Part shown: positions 16,861 through 25,642 of the stretch, in pieces | How positions within the stretch are numbered: position 1 is the first letter of the stretch | How the letters are laid out: every line of letters begins with the position of its first letter | Program-made: the position numbers and the translations under genes | Source of the DNA: Acidicapsa dinghuensis | GTDB lineage: Bacteria; Acidobacteriota; Terriglobia; Terriglobales; Acidobacteriaceae | Assembly (NCBI RefSeq): GCF_025685685.1 | Contig: NZ_JAGSYH010000004.1 | Coordinates: 558,001 to 622,000, forward strand | Direction of reading: 5' to 3' | Length of the DNA: 64,000 bases | The notes under the pieces: generated by a model | The model's database searches: none | What the model saw: the letters and a program-made list of their open reading frames with translations, nothing else | What the model was told of the DNA's origin: nothing

Positions 16861-17017
16861 ATGTCACTGCACGACTCCACCCAAGTTTGGCCTCGATGTG
16901 TCACTGCTAATCACGCTGCGGCATCGGGCAGAATGATTCACTGCTCCCGGCGACGTATTGTCGTAGCTTTTGTGTCACTGCTCCGTTGAGCCAGCATCGA
17001 GCGGTTTGTATCACTGC
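16861..17017. repeat. Five short direct repeats (TCACTGC core) at a 36-37 base period
   Basis: TCACTGC starts at 16864, 16901, 16938, 16975 and 17011, giving spacings of 37, 37, 37 and 36. The bases just upstream are also alike (TGTG/TGAT/TGTA), while the roughly 27 bases between copies differ. The repeats lie in a 640-base stretch (16685-17327) that otherwise has no credible gene and holds only promoter copy 2 at its right end. Possible roles are iterons, protein-binding sites of a regulator or transposase, or the end of a mobile element. I could not assign it to a known family. Confidence 0.75.
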
Positions 17018-17250
17018 GCGCATCGGTCCAACATCACATCATATGGGCCAGAAACATGCTCGTAACCACATAAACATGGCTGCTCTCGAACGAATAGGGC
17101 GATAAACGTCTACTCCGGGGCTCCGACTAATACATGGGCCAACAATCACGCTTCTCTTAGAGACATTGCCGATGGAGGCAGTTGCCCATATTGCTCATCG
17201 AATTGCAATTCTTCCATCCCTATTGAAGTAATTCACGGCGCAGCGTTTGG

Positions 17251-17279
17251 TTTGACCGAGTTTTCAACTGGCCGCACTT
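17251..17279 (+). promoter_or_regulatory. Promoter-like element, shared motif copy 2
   Basis: TTTGACCGAGTTTTC at 17251-17265 is the second copy of the shared motif. The 17-base spacer leads to a poor -10 (GCACTT). It lies 63 bases upstream of the pilin gene ATG at 17328 and probably drives the long pilus/ATPase operon. Confidence 0.5.
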
Positions 17280-17327
17280 TCTCCTTCGACACGGATGCCC
17301 CGAGCAGCCGAGTCCAGGAGAAAACCT

Positions 17328-17756
17328 ATGAGAACTGCATCCGCAGTCTGGCGCGGCTCCGTCGGGTCAGCCCAAACTTCAACTATCTACCGGCCGAAAG
17401 AAATCAACTGGATTCAACTGGCCGTGAAAGTCGCTCTCGGGTTCATGCTGCTGGGTTACGCGATCGCGCCGTTCACGGTCACCGCGCAAAATCTGGGAAC
17501 ATCTCCACAATTCGGCCAGGCGGTCCAAGGCCAGCAGGCCACTACTGTGGAAGGCACAGTCCTGAACATAGTGAACTGGGGTTGCAATGTGATCGCCCCC
17601 GTGATTGCCGTGGCATGCCTGGGCGTGGCTGGCTGGCATTTCAAATCCGGCCGCGGGTATCTCGGCTGGGGCGTCACCGGCGTCGCTCTCATGGTCATCT
17701 CCGGTCTCGGGCGCATGGCCGAGGGCTTCATCACCCAGGCGCAAGGCATTCAGTAG
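17328..17756 (+). CDS. virB2: VirB2/TrbC-like pilin
   Basis: A 142-residue protein with the VirB2 layout. It has a leader with a hydrophobic helix (VALGFMLLGYAIAPFTVTAQ, about 33-54), a small-residue loop, and two membrane helices (IVNWGCNVIAPVIAVACLGVAG and GWGVTGVALMVISGLGRMAEG) near the C-terminus. VirB2 subunits are cleaved and polymerise into the conjugative pilus. The ATG at 17328 follows AGGAG; an ATG at 17295 has no site. It is the first gene after promoter copy 2. The last helix resembles repeated modules in the two following genes. Confidence 0.8.
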   Translation: MRTASAVWRGSVGSAQTSTIYRPKEINWIQLAVKVALGFMLLGYAIAPFTVTAQNLGTSPQFGQAVQGQQATTVEGTVLNIVNWGCNVIAPVIAVACLGVAGWHFKSGRGYLGWGVTGVALMVISGLGRMAEGFITQAQGIQ

Positions 17757-17768
17757 CGGAGAACCGAG

Positions 17769-18431
17769 ATGCCTGTGCCGCAATTCCTTCTCGATCTGCT
17801 GCAACTCTTGTTTGACCTAGCCGTTCCCGCGGCTTTCTGCACTCTCGCAGCCGCCGGCGTCAGCCTGCGGTATGAGGGAGGAACGAATTTTCACGTCGGG
17901 GGACGGTTCGGCAAGTGGATTCTGTGGACCGTCATTCTGCTTACTCTTCCCCAGATTCTTTCCTGGGTTGCGGCACAAGGCATCACGGTTCCCTCTGCAA
18001 GCGGCTCGGTCGGCACCAGTTGGCTCGCGAGCATGGAAACAGTCTTCAAAAGTTTTGTCAGCGATATCGTCGTCGCCAAGTTTGTTCCGATACTTGCCGG
18101 CTATTTCGTCCTGAAAGCGACTCTCGATGGCGCCGCGGGCGAGAGCCCGCTCGGCTCCGCTATCGCCGCGCTCTTCCTGATGTCGATCTCTGCGACGATG
18201 CAGCTCCTTCAGGGATGGAATTCGGGCGACGAATATGCGACTACGGACATGCTCAGTTCGCTCTGGAACTACGTTGCGGGCAAGATCATGCCGTCAGCAG
18301 CGGGGCTCGCATGCGTCGGCGCCGTCATCAACTACGTCCGTCATAGGCCTTGGGTGCGCTTGATCTTCGCAGCGATAGCATTCCTGACCGTAACCGGGCT
18401 TCTCAAGCTTCTGCAGGCCATGGCCGCATAA
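17769..18431 (+). CDS. Polytopic membrane protein with two VirB2-like C-terminal modules
   Basis: A 220-residue, very hydrophobic protein with five or six predicted membrane segments. Two stretches, around 127-148 (LGSAIAALFLMSISATMQLLQG) and at the C-terminus (FAAIAFLTVTGLLKLLQAMA), repeat the pattern of the final VirB2 helix: a short amphipathic lead-in, small residues, then LLxLLQ. It starts 12 bases after the pilin gene and ends 10 bases before the next one, whose protein has the same pattern. It is probably part of the pilus or inner-membrane platform. I recognise no named family, and the duplication is my reading of the protein. Confidence 0.6.
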   Translation: MPVPQFLLDLLQLLFDLAVPAAFCTLAAAGVSLRYEGGTNFHVGGRFGKWILWTVILLTLPQILSWVAAQGITVPSASGSVGTSWLASMETVFKSFVSDIVVAKFVPILAGYFVLKATLDGAAGESPLGSAIAALFLMSISATMQLLQGWNSGDEYATTDMLSSLWNYVAGKIMPSAAGLACVGAVINYVRHRPWVRLIFAAIAFLTVTGLLKLLQAMAA

Positions 18432-18441
18432 GGATTTGCCG

Positions 18442-18897
18442 ATGAGTCTCGACGGCGCAATCACGAATCTCGCCTCATGGGCGGGGAACACGATCATGCC
18501 GACCATGGCCGGGCTGTTTTTTGCTGGGGCCGTTTACCGGTACAGCAAGGGAGAGGCCTTCGAACAGCTCCTCTATGGCGGCTTTGCCTCGCTCACCTGT
18601 TCGGGCATTCTCCGCGCACTCGAGGGATTCGTGCAACATGCCGGACCAACCAGTTCCGACGGCTATTGGATCGCCCTTATGACGCTCACCGACTACACCG
18701 CCAACGTAATCCTTCCCGTCTTTGCTCTGACTCAGTTGGGCGCAATGGCACTTCACATGGGTGGCGTCCTTACAGAGATTTACCCGGGCTCTACATGGAT
18801 TCGGAAGTTCATTGCAGCGATTGGAGCGTTGAGTGTATCCGGCATTCTTCGCCTTGCCGAATCGCTGGTGAGCCACGCACAGGGGATCGGGGGTTAA
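18442..18897 (+). CDS. VirB2-like membrane protein, two pilin-like modules
   Basis: A 151-residue hydrophobic protein with four helices arranged as two similar halves. Each half ends in a helix of the form xLxxSGILRxLExxxxHA: LTCSGILRALEGFVQHAG in the first and LSVSGILRLAESLVSHAQG in the second. The single-copy pilin at 17328 ends in the similar VISGLGRMAEGFITQAQG. It therefore looks like a duplicated, fused pilin. AAGGA precedes the ATG at 18442; a TTG at 18436 is possible. Its stop is two bases from the virB3 start. Confidence 0.62.
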   Translation: MSLDGAITNLASWAGNTIMPTMAGLFFAGAVYRYSKGEAFEQLLYGGFASLTCSGILRALEGFVQHAGPTSSDGYWIALMTLTDYTANVILPVFALTQLGAMALHMGGVLTEIYPGSTWIRKFIAAIGALSVSGILRLAESLVSHAQGIGG

Positions 18898-18899
18898 AC

Positions 18900-19244
18900 A
18901 TGAGTCTCAACATCACGCAGGTGCATAGAAACCTTCACACGAAGGTTCAGTTTCTCGGACTGGAGTTCGAGGACCTGATCCTGGTACTCGCCATTGCGGC
19001 ACTGATGAACCTGCTCGCCCACTTCGTGAGCAATACGGCGCACGTGTTCGGGATACCTCTGAACATTTTTATGGAATTCGTGGTGCCTCTCCTCGCTGTG
19101 CCTTTCTTGATTCTGTTCAAGTACGGCCGTCCACGCGGATATCTGACCGATTTGGCGCGTTCGCTCATCGCCCCCAAAGCTTGGAGCGCACTTGAGCGAG
19201 ATTCAGAGTTGGACCATCCTTACATTCACGACGACGCGGAGTGA
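18900..19244 (+). CDS. virB3: VirB3/TrbD-like inner-membrane protein
   Basis: A 114-residue protein. Residues 1-22 are polar, followed by two adjacent membrane segments (LILVLAIAALMNLLAHFV and FVVPLLAVPFLILFKYG) and a charged tail starting RPRGYLTDLARSL. That is the VirB3/TrbD design: a small two-helix protein that docks VirB4 to the membrane. It lies directly before virB4 with only a small gene between, as in most type IV systems. Spacing to neighbours is two bases or overlapping. Confidence 0.8.
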   Translation: MSLNITQVHRNLHTKVQFLGLEFEDLILVLAIAALMNLLAHFVSNTAHVFGIPLNIFMEFVVPLLAVPFLILFKYGRPRGYLTDLARSLIAPKAWSALERDSELDHPYIHDDAE

Positions 19245-19249
19245 CCAGG

Positions 19250-19450
19250 ATGCGAGCCACATTTCAGACCAGGAACGACGGAACCATCGCTCTCCAGCTT
19301 GATGACGAGGCTGCCCGCGCTGTATTCGCCAGTATCCTCTTCGCTTCCCGGTTTAGCGAGAACATCGCACCACTTGCGGCGGTTGCGGAGCAGGGACTGG
19401 AACTAGAGCGGGCTGCGCCGGTGACTTCGGGGAGATCCCTATGCCGATGA
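19250..19450 (+). CDS. Small hypothetical protein between virB3 and virB4
   Basis: A 66-residue soluble protein starting MRATFQTRNDGTIALQLDDEAA. GGAG lies eight bases before this ATG; a GTG at 19241, overlapping the virB3 stop, would add three residues. Its end overlaps virB4 by ten bases, so it is probably translated in the same chain of coupled genes. The N-terminus is beta-like and the middle (FASILFASRFSENIAPLAAVAEQGL) helical. I recognise no family. Confidence 0.55.
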   Translation: MRATFQTRNDGTIALQLDDEAARAVFASILFASRFSENIAPLAAVAEQGLELERAAPVTSGRSLCR

Positions 19451-22089
19451 CCTATGTCGAACACGATAAGAGACTGAAACTGCCCGGCATCTGTGAATTG
19501 CTGCCGCTGCGAGATATCCCCCGGCGCGACAACATATTCGTTAGAACGAACGGCGCTTTCGTTGCCGGCTATGAGCTTAAAGGTGTGCTCTCCTATTTCG
19601 CTACAGATGATGAGCGAAACGAGGCGAAAGACAGAATCGAGGCGCTGTTCCGTGTCGTTCCCGATGTCAGTATGCGAATTCAATTCCGGTACGAGATATC
19701 CGAGCACCTTGGCGATCTGCTCGAGCGCTATGTTACGCAACAGCGTGCCGAGCAGGCTGAAGTTATGGCGCTCGATGCGCATCGGCTTGAGATGTGGCGC
19801 GAAAAAGAGCGCGCAGGTTTCTATTTCGACAACCGGCTACACATCTACTTCATCTGGGACCCGCGCATTCACGCGAAGCTCTACCACCCGGCACAGAAGA
19901 GAGACTCGGCCGGCTCATTCACGCTGAGCCAGAAAAAGGCCATTCAGCGCAGCCGACAACAGCATGACAACTACGTGGCAGAGTTTGAGTCGATCCTGCG
20001 CGGCGTCGAAAGCGGTATGGAGGCGGCTTCACTGGGACCAAGACGGCTATCCCGTCAGGAACTGTTCGAAAATCTGAAGAATGCCCAGCACCCGACCAGG
20101 CGCGATGTCCGCCCGTACATCGCTGCGGAAGATTGGTTGCGCTACCGGAGCGCGCGCGAGCAAGCCGCTGAGGCAAGCATCCGGAGAGAGACCGAGACCT
20201 ACCTCAACATCGACGGTTATCTCTATTCCGTTCTCACTTTGAAAGAGCTGCCGGATGCGACGCTCCCGGGCATGCTCCAAAAGTTCTCAACCCTCGGCTT
20301 CCCGCTGGTTATCAGCGGGCAGGTCGTGATCCCGAATCAGGTGAAGGTTCTCAAGGCCTACAAGAAACGGATGCAGAAGATGGTGGCCGCGCAGAAAGAC
20401 GCCGAGGGCAATTTCAAGTTCAACGCGGAGGCCGAAGTTTCCCAGGCGCAGCTTCTTCAGGTTCAGCGAGATCTGATCTCAAGTTCATTAAAGACAGCGG
20501 CTGTATCCGTATCGATTGTCGTCCGCACATCGAGGCCGGAGATCACAACAGCCGATCGTGAGATCTGCGAGCGGGAACTTAACAACCGCGTGGAAGAGGC
20601 GCTTACAGCTTTCACGCAGATGAACGGCGCCAAAGCTCAACTCGAAACTCTGGCCAAACGACGCATTTTCATCGGTACGCTACCCGGCATGGGCGAGACC
20701 GACAAGCGCGAGCAGGACCTACTCACGCCAAATGCAGCGGATCTGGTTCCAATCGAAATGCCTTGGCGTGGTACGCGCCGGAGTCCGCTCATCCTCATCG
20801 AAACTCCATACCGTCAGCTGATCCCGTACTCCATGTTCGATCCGGATCTGCCGGATGCCAATGGAGTGCTCATGGCTAGCACGGGCGGGGGCAAGACCCT
20901 TCTGGCGCAACAACTACTGCTGATGGCCGCGCGCAGCGGCGCGCTGATTTCGATAATCGAAAGTGGAGACTCTTATCGGCCGCTCATCGAACTGATGGGC
21001 AGCAGGATGATCGAGGTGTCGCTCGATAGCGACGCAACGATAAACCCCTGGGACTTGCCCAAAGGAGAGTTCAGACCATCGAACGACCAGCTCTCCTACC
21101 TGAAGAATCTTACTCGGCACATGCTGGGTGAAAACACCCCCTCGGACTTCGATATTGACCTGCTGGACAGCGTCCTGCTCGAAGCGACGATCTCAACCTA
21201 TAAGCGCTGCAGCGCCAAGGCCGCCAATCCGATTCCTGTCTATGGAGACTTTGTCGCCGAACTCGCTCACTGGCAGGACCGCGATCGCAATCAGCGAATC
21301 AACGAGATGGCCAGGATTGCTGCTGCCAAGCTCAGAGCGTGGGTAGACGATGGCCCTTATGCGCGTCTATTCGACAGGCCAACAACTGTCCCTCTCGACA
21401 GCACGTGGCTTTACTTCAACATCGAGAAGCTCAAGAGCGATCCGCGCCTCGAAGGCGCCATGAGTCTTCAGATAGCCCACGCAGCCATTCACCGCACCTC
21501 GGGCAAGAGCGGCCGGCCAAGCCTGAGCATGATGGACGAGTGCAAGATCATCCTCGACACACCCATTCTCGCGCAGCAGGTTGAACGTGACTTTCTCACT
21601 GCGCGCAAACGCTACGCAAGTGTCTGGGCTATCGGCCAGATCCCTGAACAATTCGTCGGCACCCATGAGAAGCCAAATCCGCACGGCCTCGGAATCATCA
21701 AGAGCGCTTCCACGAAGATCATCGGCAAACAGCATGGCTCAATGGCGGCGCACCGCGAGCATCTCAGTTTGAATGAAACCACCATCAATCAGATCAAGGC
21801 CTTCGCGCAGCCAAAGAAGGGACAAAGCGCCGAGTTCCTGATCGCCATCGGCGAAAAAGCGGAATCGACCCACGTCATTCGCATCGTCCCGACGCCTGTC
21901 GATTATTGGATCACGACCACGTATCCGCGAGAGCGAAGTTATCGCAAGTGGTGGCTAAGAACGCATGAGAACGCGCCCCTGTTGTCAGTGTATGAGGAGC
22001 TGGCAGCCCGCTATCCTCGCGGTCTTGCGGAGTTCGCGCCGCTTACGGAAGAACTTTCGGGTGAGGTGCTGGAGGCAGCCACAGTATGA
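19441..22089 (+). CDS. virB4: VirB4/TrbE-type conjugation ATPase
   Basis: An 882-residue ATPase of the HerA/FtsK-like VirB4 family. The N-terminal half (about 1-400) is the CagE/TrbE domain that binds VirB3, beginning with LKLPGICELLPLRDI. The C-terminal ATPase has Walker A with STGGGKT at 480-486, Walker B LSMMDECK with D699/E700, and later the AIGQIPEQF and KIIGKQ motifs near the interface. It powers pilus assembly and substrate transport at the inner membrane. The ATG overlaps the preceding gene, and the stop overlaps the next start by four bases. Length is normal for TrbE. Confidence 0.96.
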   Translation: MPMTYVEHDKRLKLPGICELLPLRDIPRRDNIFVRTNGAFVAGYELKGVLSYFATDDERNEAKDRIEALFRVVPDVSMRIQFRYEISEHLGDLLERYVTQQRAEQAEVMALDAHRLEMWREKERAGFYFDNRLHIYFIWDPRIHAKLYHPAQKRDSAGSFTLSQKKAIQRSRQQHDNYVAEFESILRGVESGMEAASLGPRRLSRQELFENLKNAQHPTRRDVRPYIAAEDWLRYRSAREQAAEASIRRETETYLNIDGYLYSVLTLKELPDATLPGMLQKFSTLGFPLVISGQVVIPNQVKVLKAYKKRMQKMVAAQKDAEGNFKFNAEAEVSQAQLLQVQRDLISSSLKTAAVSVSIVVRTSRPEITTADREICERELNNRVEEALTAFTQMNGAKAQLETLAKRRIFIGTLPGMGETDKREQDLLTPNAADLVPIEMPWRGTRRSPLILIETPYRQLIPYSMFDPDLPDANGVLMASTGGGKTLLAQQLLLMAARSGALISIIESGDSYRPLIELMGSRMIEVSLDSDATINPWDLPKGEFRPSNDQLSYLKNLTRHMLGENTPSDFDIDLLDSVLLEATISTYKRCSAKAANPIPVYGDFVAELAHWQDRDRNQRINEMARIAAAKLRAWVDDGPYARLFDRPTTVPLDSTWLYFNIEKLKSDPRLEGAMSLQIAHAAIHRTSGKSGRPSLSMMDECKIILDTPILAQQVERDFLTARKRYASVWAIGQIPEQFVGTHEKPNPHGLGIIKSASTKIIGKQHGSMAAHREHLSLNETTINQIKAFAQPKKGQSAEFLIAIGEKAESTHVIRIVPTPVDYWITTTYPRERSYRKWWLRTHENAPLLSVYEELAARYPRGLAEFAPLTEELSGEVLEAATV

Positions 22090-22910
22090 CAGACACAAGG
22101 AAACAGGAAACAACCGAACGGACTCAAGATCAGGCTGCGCACCGAGGTTGTGGGCGCTGGCGCGCTCACGCCGTTACGGCACTGTTGACGGTCACCGTTG
22201 TGCTCGCGCTCCCCACAAAGGCTCACGCCAGCATCTTCGGAGTCTTCGACGAAATCTTCGACACCATTCAGGACGACATGGGCTCCTCGTTGAAGTCCAT
22301 CAACGAGATGACCCAGGAAATGCAGCAGCTCCGCCAGGAGGTTGTCTGGCCACTGGCGGTCGTAAACCAGGCGCGTGGCTTCGTCTCGAATTCCATTACC
22401 AGCTACCGCGGATACATGACCCAGGTCTTTCACTTCTCGTCCCCGAGTGCTACCCTCACGAATCCACAGCAACTCGAAACAATCCTTCAGAGCCGGTCTT
22501 CGGCCCAGACGTCCGCGCTGCAGACCAGCTTCACGACCAACTACGGTTCGATTCCGCAGGTCAACAATGCTTCACCGCAGGATCGGATCATGATGGACAT
22601 CGATGACGCGCTGGGGCAGGAGAGCCTCAAGACGACATTGATCGCCGATCAAGGCCAGGACATGATTCTTCAGACCGCCGACCAGATGGAAAACCAGCTT
22701 GCGGTGAGCACGCCCGGCTCCAATCCCTATCTCACGGCGCAAGCCCAGGTGGCGAATCTCCGCTGCCAGGCATTCATGCAGAAGATGCTTGCCGCCGAAT
22801 TACGCCAGGAGGCCGGGCGCATCGCTCACGACAATGCTCGCGTGAAGCGCCGAGCCGCGGCGGCAGGCAACCTCAACCAACTCATCTCGGGAGCGCTTAA
22901 CAACCGGTAA
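22086..22910 (+). CDS. VirB5/TrbJ-like protein, first copy
   Basis: A 274-residue exported protein. A basic N-terminus (about 30 residues) precedes the signal segment AVTALLTVTVVLALPTKAHA. The mature part is almost all helical with heptad-like stretches (SLKSINEMTQEMQQLRQEVVWPLAVVNQA), as in VirB5/TrbJ minor pilins that sit at the pilus tip. It shares a clear pattern with the next protein: V(V/I)(W/Y)P(L/I)A..NQA near the start, an ASP..R patch in the middle, and a C-terminus of the form N.(L)I.GAL. It overlaps virB4 by four bases. Confidence 0.72.
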   Translation: MTDTRKQETTERTQDQAAHRGCGRWRAHAVTALLTVTVVLALPTKAHASIFGVFDEIFDTIQDDMGSSLKSINEMTQEMQQLRQEVVWPLAVVNQARGFVSNSITSYRGYMTQVFHFSSPSATLTNPQQLETILQSRSSAQTSALQTSFTTNYGSIPQVNNASPQDRIMMDIDDALGQESLKTTLIADQGQDMILQTADQMENQLAVSTPGSNPYLTAQAQVANLRCQAFMQKMLAAELRQEAGRIAHDNARVKRRAAAAGNLNQLISGALNNR

Positions 22911-22922
22911 CGGAGGAGCAGA

Positions 22923-23822
22923 ATGGCAGACCTCAAACGCATCACAGACAAGATCAGGAAACCGCTCTTCTGGCGCCGGAAGGTACGGGCGGCCGAAGAG
23001 TGTGCGAAACCGTCGCCAACGTTGTCTTCGCAACCCGGCCGCAAATGGTTTCGCGCCTGCACGGTCAAGGTGGCAGGCGCCGCACTCCTCGTCTCCCTCT
23101 TTCTTCCAGCAGCTGCCCATGGGCAGTTCGGTATCGATCTTGCGGCGATCATCGCGGCTCTGTCGAAGGTCGAATCGCTGATGAGCAAATTTGTCGCCGC
23201 TCCGCTCAAGGACATCAACCAGACGCAGCAGAGCATCACGAAGTATGAACAAGAGGTCATCTACCCGATTGCGGCGATCAATCAGGCTAAGAACTCGGTC
23301 AATCAGTTCGAGAACCAGTTCACTCAGATCCGCAGTCTGTTCCGCACGAATGTATCGAGCGCGACGCTGCCGCAATCGCAGAGTCTCGAATCGTTGCTTC
23401 TGTCCCGGAACGCGGGCAATGTACCGTCGGTGTCCTCGCAGTTTCAGAACGTCTACGGAGTGGTCATGGCACAGAACGCGGCTTCCCCCGAAGTGCGCAA
23501 TATGACCGACATGACCGATGCGCAGGCCCAGGACGCCATGAAGCGTGCCATCGAAATCGATGCCCTGGCCGATGCCGAGTTGGCGGAAGCTGACCAGATG
23601 GGGCAGCAGATTGCCGCAGCTGCGCCCGGAAGCGCGCCGATCCTCGAGGCGGAAGCCGACGTCTGGGTAGTGCGCGCCAACGCCTACACGCAAGCGGCGC
23701 TCTCCGAATTGATGCGTACACGCGGCATTGACATCGCCAACCAGAGCAAGCTCGCAAAACTTGGGGCGGCAGACAATCAGAATAATAACGGTCTAATCAA
23801 CGGGGCTTTGACGCAGCATTGA
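22923..23822 (+). CDS. VirB5/TrbJ-like protein, second copy
   Basis: A 299-residue paralogue of the preceding protein. An unusually long, basic N-terminal region (about 45 residues) leads into the signal segment VAGAALLVSLFLPAAAHGQ, followed by helical coiled-coil sequence with EVIYPIAAINQAKNSV. It ends with NNNGLINGALTQ, paralleling NLNQLISGALNN in the first copy. GGAGG lies seven bases before the ATG. Two divergent VirB5-like genes side by side suggest tandem duplication with specialisation, perhaps two tip proteins or one periplasmic and one surface form. Confidence 0.7.
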   Translation: MADLKRITDKIRKPLFWRRKVRAAEECAKPSPTLSSQPGRKWFRACTVKVAGAALLVSLFLPAAAHGQFGIDLAAIIAALSKVESLMSKFVAAPLKDINQTQQSITKYEQEVIYPIAAINQAKNSVNQFENQFTQIRSLFRTNVSSATLPQSQSLESLLLSRNAGNVPSVSSQFQNVYGVVMAQNAASPEVRNMTDMTDAQAQDAMKRAIEIDALADAELAEADQMGQQIAAAAPGSAPILEAEADVWVVRANAYTQAALSELMRTRGIDIANQSKLAKLGAADNQNNNGLINGALTQH

Positions 23823-23828
23823 TTCGCC

Positions 23829-25607
23829 ATGACAGCTTTTCTTCATTCCGCGGCATCGTTGCTTGCTTTCTTCCAAAGCACGCAGCTGAACCTCTTTGAG
23901 CGGTTCCTGACACAGGCTGTCTCAGGCATCGACTCGATGAGCATCACCGCGGGCATGCAGAATGTTGCCTACGTTGTCCTGGTCATCGGATTTCTCTGGC
24001 AGGTCTACCAATCGGCTCTCCATGGCGGCGACGTGCGCGGCCTGGGGACCAATCTTATCAAGTACGTTGCAACGGCGGTGGTAGTGATGAACTACCATGC
24101 CGTGTTTACCACCATCAATCAGGGCTTTGTCAACGCGAGCAATTGGATCAACGACGCTTCCGGCGCCGGAAATCTCTTCGACAACTGGGCGAACGATCTC
24201 CAGACACAGTTCAACCAAGTCGGATTCCAGAAACTGTGGGGCCTGGTAACAGCCGATCTACCAGCATTGATCGATGCATTGCTGATCATCGTTGCCTATG
24301 TCCTCTATCCGCTTGTCGTTGCCATCTTCGGGTTCTTCTATATTCTCTACGGCAGCATCCTCTATATCTTTGGACCGATCGTCATCGCACTTCTGCCCCT
24401 CGGGGCCGTGAATCGGCTCGCAAAGTCCTACGCCGAGAACGTGTTCATTTGGAATGCCTGGGCCATCCTCTATGCAGGCTTCGGAGCGTTGCTGAACGCC
24501 ATCCAAATGGGTCAAATCGGCCAGATGCTCAGTCAAAATGACTTTCTCGGAGCTCTCGGGAACCTCGAGGGATCTGTGCTCATAGGACTCGCCAGCATTA
24601 TCTACTCGCTGGCTATCGCGGTGATTCCCTTCATTGCCAAGCGCATCGTCTCAGGTGAGGTCGGATCGAGCGCCGTTGCTTTAATGGGGGCCGCTGCAAC
24701 TGCGTTGACGGCGGGTATTGCCGCTACGGAAGGGGCAGTTGCCGGCGTAACAGCAGGAAAAGCCAGCCTGCCGTCTGGAGGACTGGCCTCCGGGCAAGGA
24801 ACCACCGCCTCTTCAACGATTGGCGCTTCGACCGTTCGGACACTCGCAGGCGCGCCGGGCAATCAGCCGGCACCACAGCAGAGGCTGTCCCCGACTGGGC
24901 AAAATGCGCCAGGCGCGCCGGCTGCAACAACGACGAATAGCTCGTCGGCGGTTCGTGGAAGTAGTGATGCATTCGCGCAGGACTCTTCTCCGAGCATGGC
25001 CGAAGAGCATGCAGAACGCATGAGAGTAGCAGCAGGAAAACCTCGAGCCCCCCAATCATCGCTGGGTACATCCGGTGTTGCGCAGCCTGCCGCAACTAGT
25101 GCTGCAACAACGGGACAGCCTGGCAGTCTGAAAGGGAGCACCACTCCGCGGCAAGGATCTGGGCGAGCGGCAGGCCGGGGTTCATCGAGTCAGCGCCCTT
25201 CTATCTTTCCCTACCGCCTATCGACGTGGGGCGCTTATCACATCGCGCGCCTTGCGACATCTAGCGCGGTCAAGGGCGGTTATCAGGCAAGCCGGGCAGT
25301 TAGCGGTGCTGCCGATGCGATTACTCATCCGATCGAAACCGCCGGTCGATTCGGCGCAGCGGCTGGGACCGCGTCAGGTGCAGTTGTCAACGCAACAGCC
25401 AGCATGGGAAAGACCGGCAGCTCCGTGGCCCATGCAGTTACCCACCCTGGTGAGATGGGCGGCACGATCCGGAGCGGCATTCAGAACGCCGGTGCGGCCG
25501 TAGTATCCGCAGCCAAGCACGCGGGTACCACCGCACGGGACGCCGCAACCAAGGTGGGCAGTGAGTTCTCCAGTTCCTACGAAAAGAAACGCGACGAGCA
25601 GAGATGA
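23829..25607 (+). CDS. virB6: VirB6/TrbL-like polytopic protein with long polar tail
   Basis: A 592-residue protein. The first 300 residues contain six or so membrane segments with the TrbL layout: an N-terminal periplasmic helix, then MQNVAYVVLVIGFLWQVYQSA, VAYVLYPLVVAIFGFFYILYGSI, FGPIVIALLPLGAVNRLAKSY and a final ALAFT-like set ending KRIVSGEVGSSAVALMG. The last 280 residues are low in hydrophobicity and rich in Ala, Gly, Ser, Thr and Pro, as in TrbL tails. TrbL/VirB6 forms part of the inner-membrane channel. It starts six bases after the second virB5-like gene. Confidence 0.85.
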   Translation: MTAFLHSAASLLAFFQSTQLNLFERFLTQAVSGIDSMSITAGMQNVAYVVLVIGFLWQVYQSALHGGDVRGLGTNLIKYVATAVVVMNYHAVFTTINQGFVNASNWINDASGAGNLFDNWANDLQTQFNQVGFQKLWGLVTADLPALIDALLIIVAYVLYPLVVAIFGFFYILYGSILYIFGPIVIALLPLGAVNRLAKSYAENVFIWNAWAILYAGFGALLNAIQMGQIGQMLSQNDFLGALGNLEGSVLIGLASIIYSLAIAVIPFIAKRIVSGEVGSSAVALMGAAATALTAGIAATEGAVAGVTAGKASLPSGGLASGQGTTASSTIGASTVRTLAGAPGNQPAPQQRLSPTGQNAPGAPAATTTNSSSAVRGSSDAFAQDSSPSMAEEHAERMRVAAGKPRAPQSSLGTSGVAQPAATSAATTGQPGSLKGSTTPRQGSGRAAGRGSSSQRPSIFPYRLSTWGAYHIARLATSSAVKGGYQASRAVSGAADAITHPIETAGRFGAAAGTASGAVVNATASMGKTGSSVAHAVTHPGEMGGTIRSGIQNAGAAVVSAAKHAGTTARDAATKVGSEFSSSYEKKRDEQR

Positions 25608-25642
25608 TCTCTGATTCGAGATTCAGATGGAAGGAGCCAAAG

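Noticed and set aside
16643-16936. 97-residue frame after the virB10 terminator
   Set aside because: It starts inside the terminator region and runs through the 37-base repeats; no ribosome binding site and no recognisable pattern.
16861-17017. CRISPR array
   Set aside because: The repeated part is only about 10 bases, the copies are not otherwise identical and no cas gene is near.
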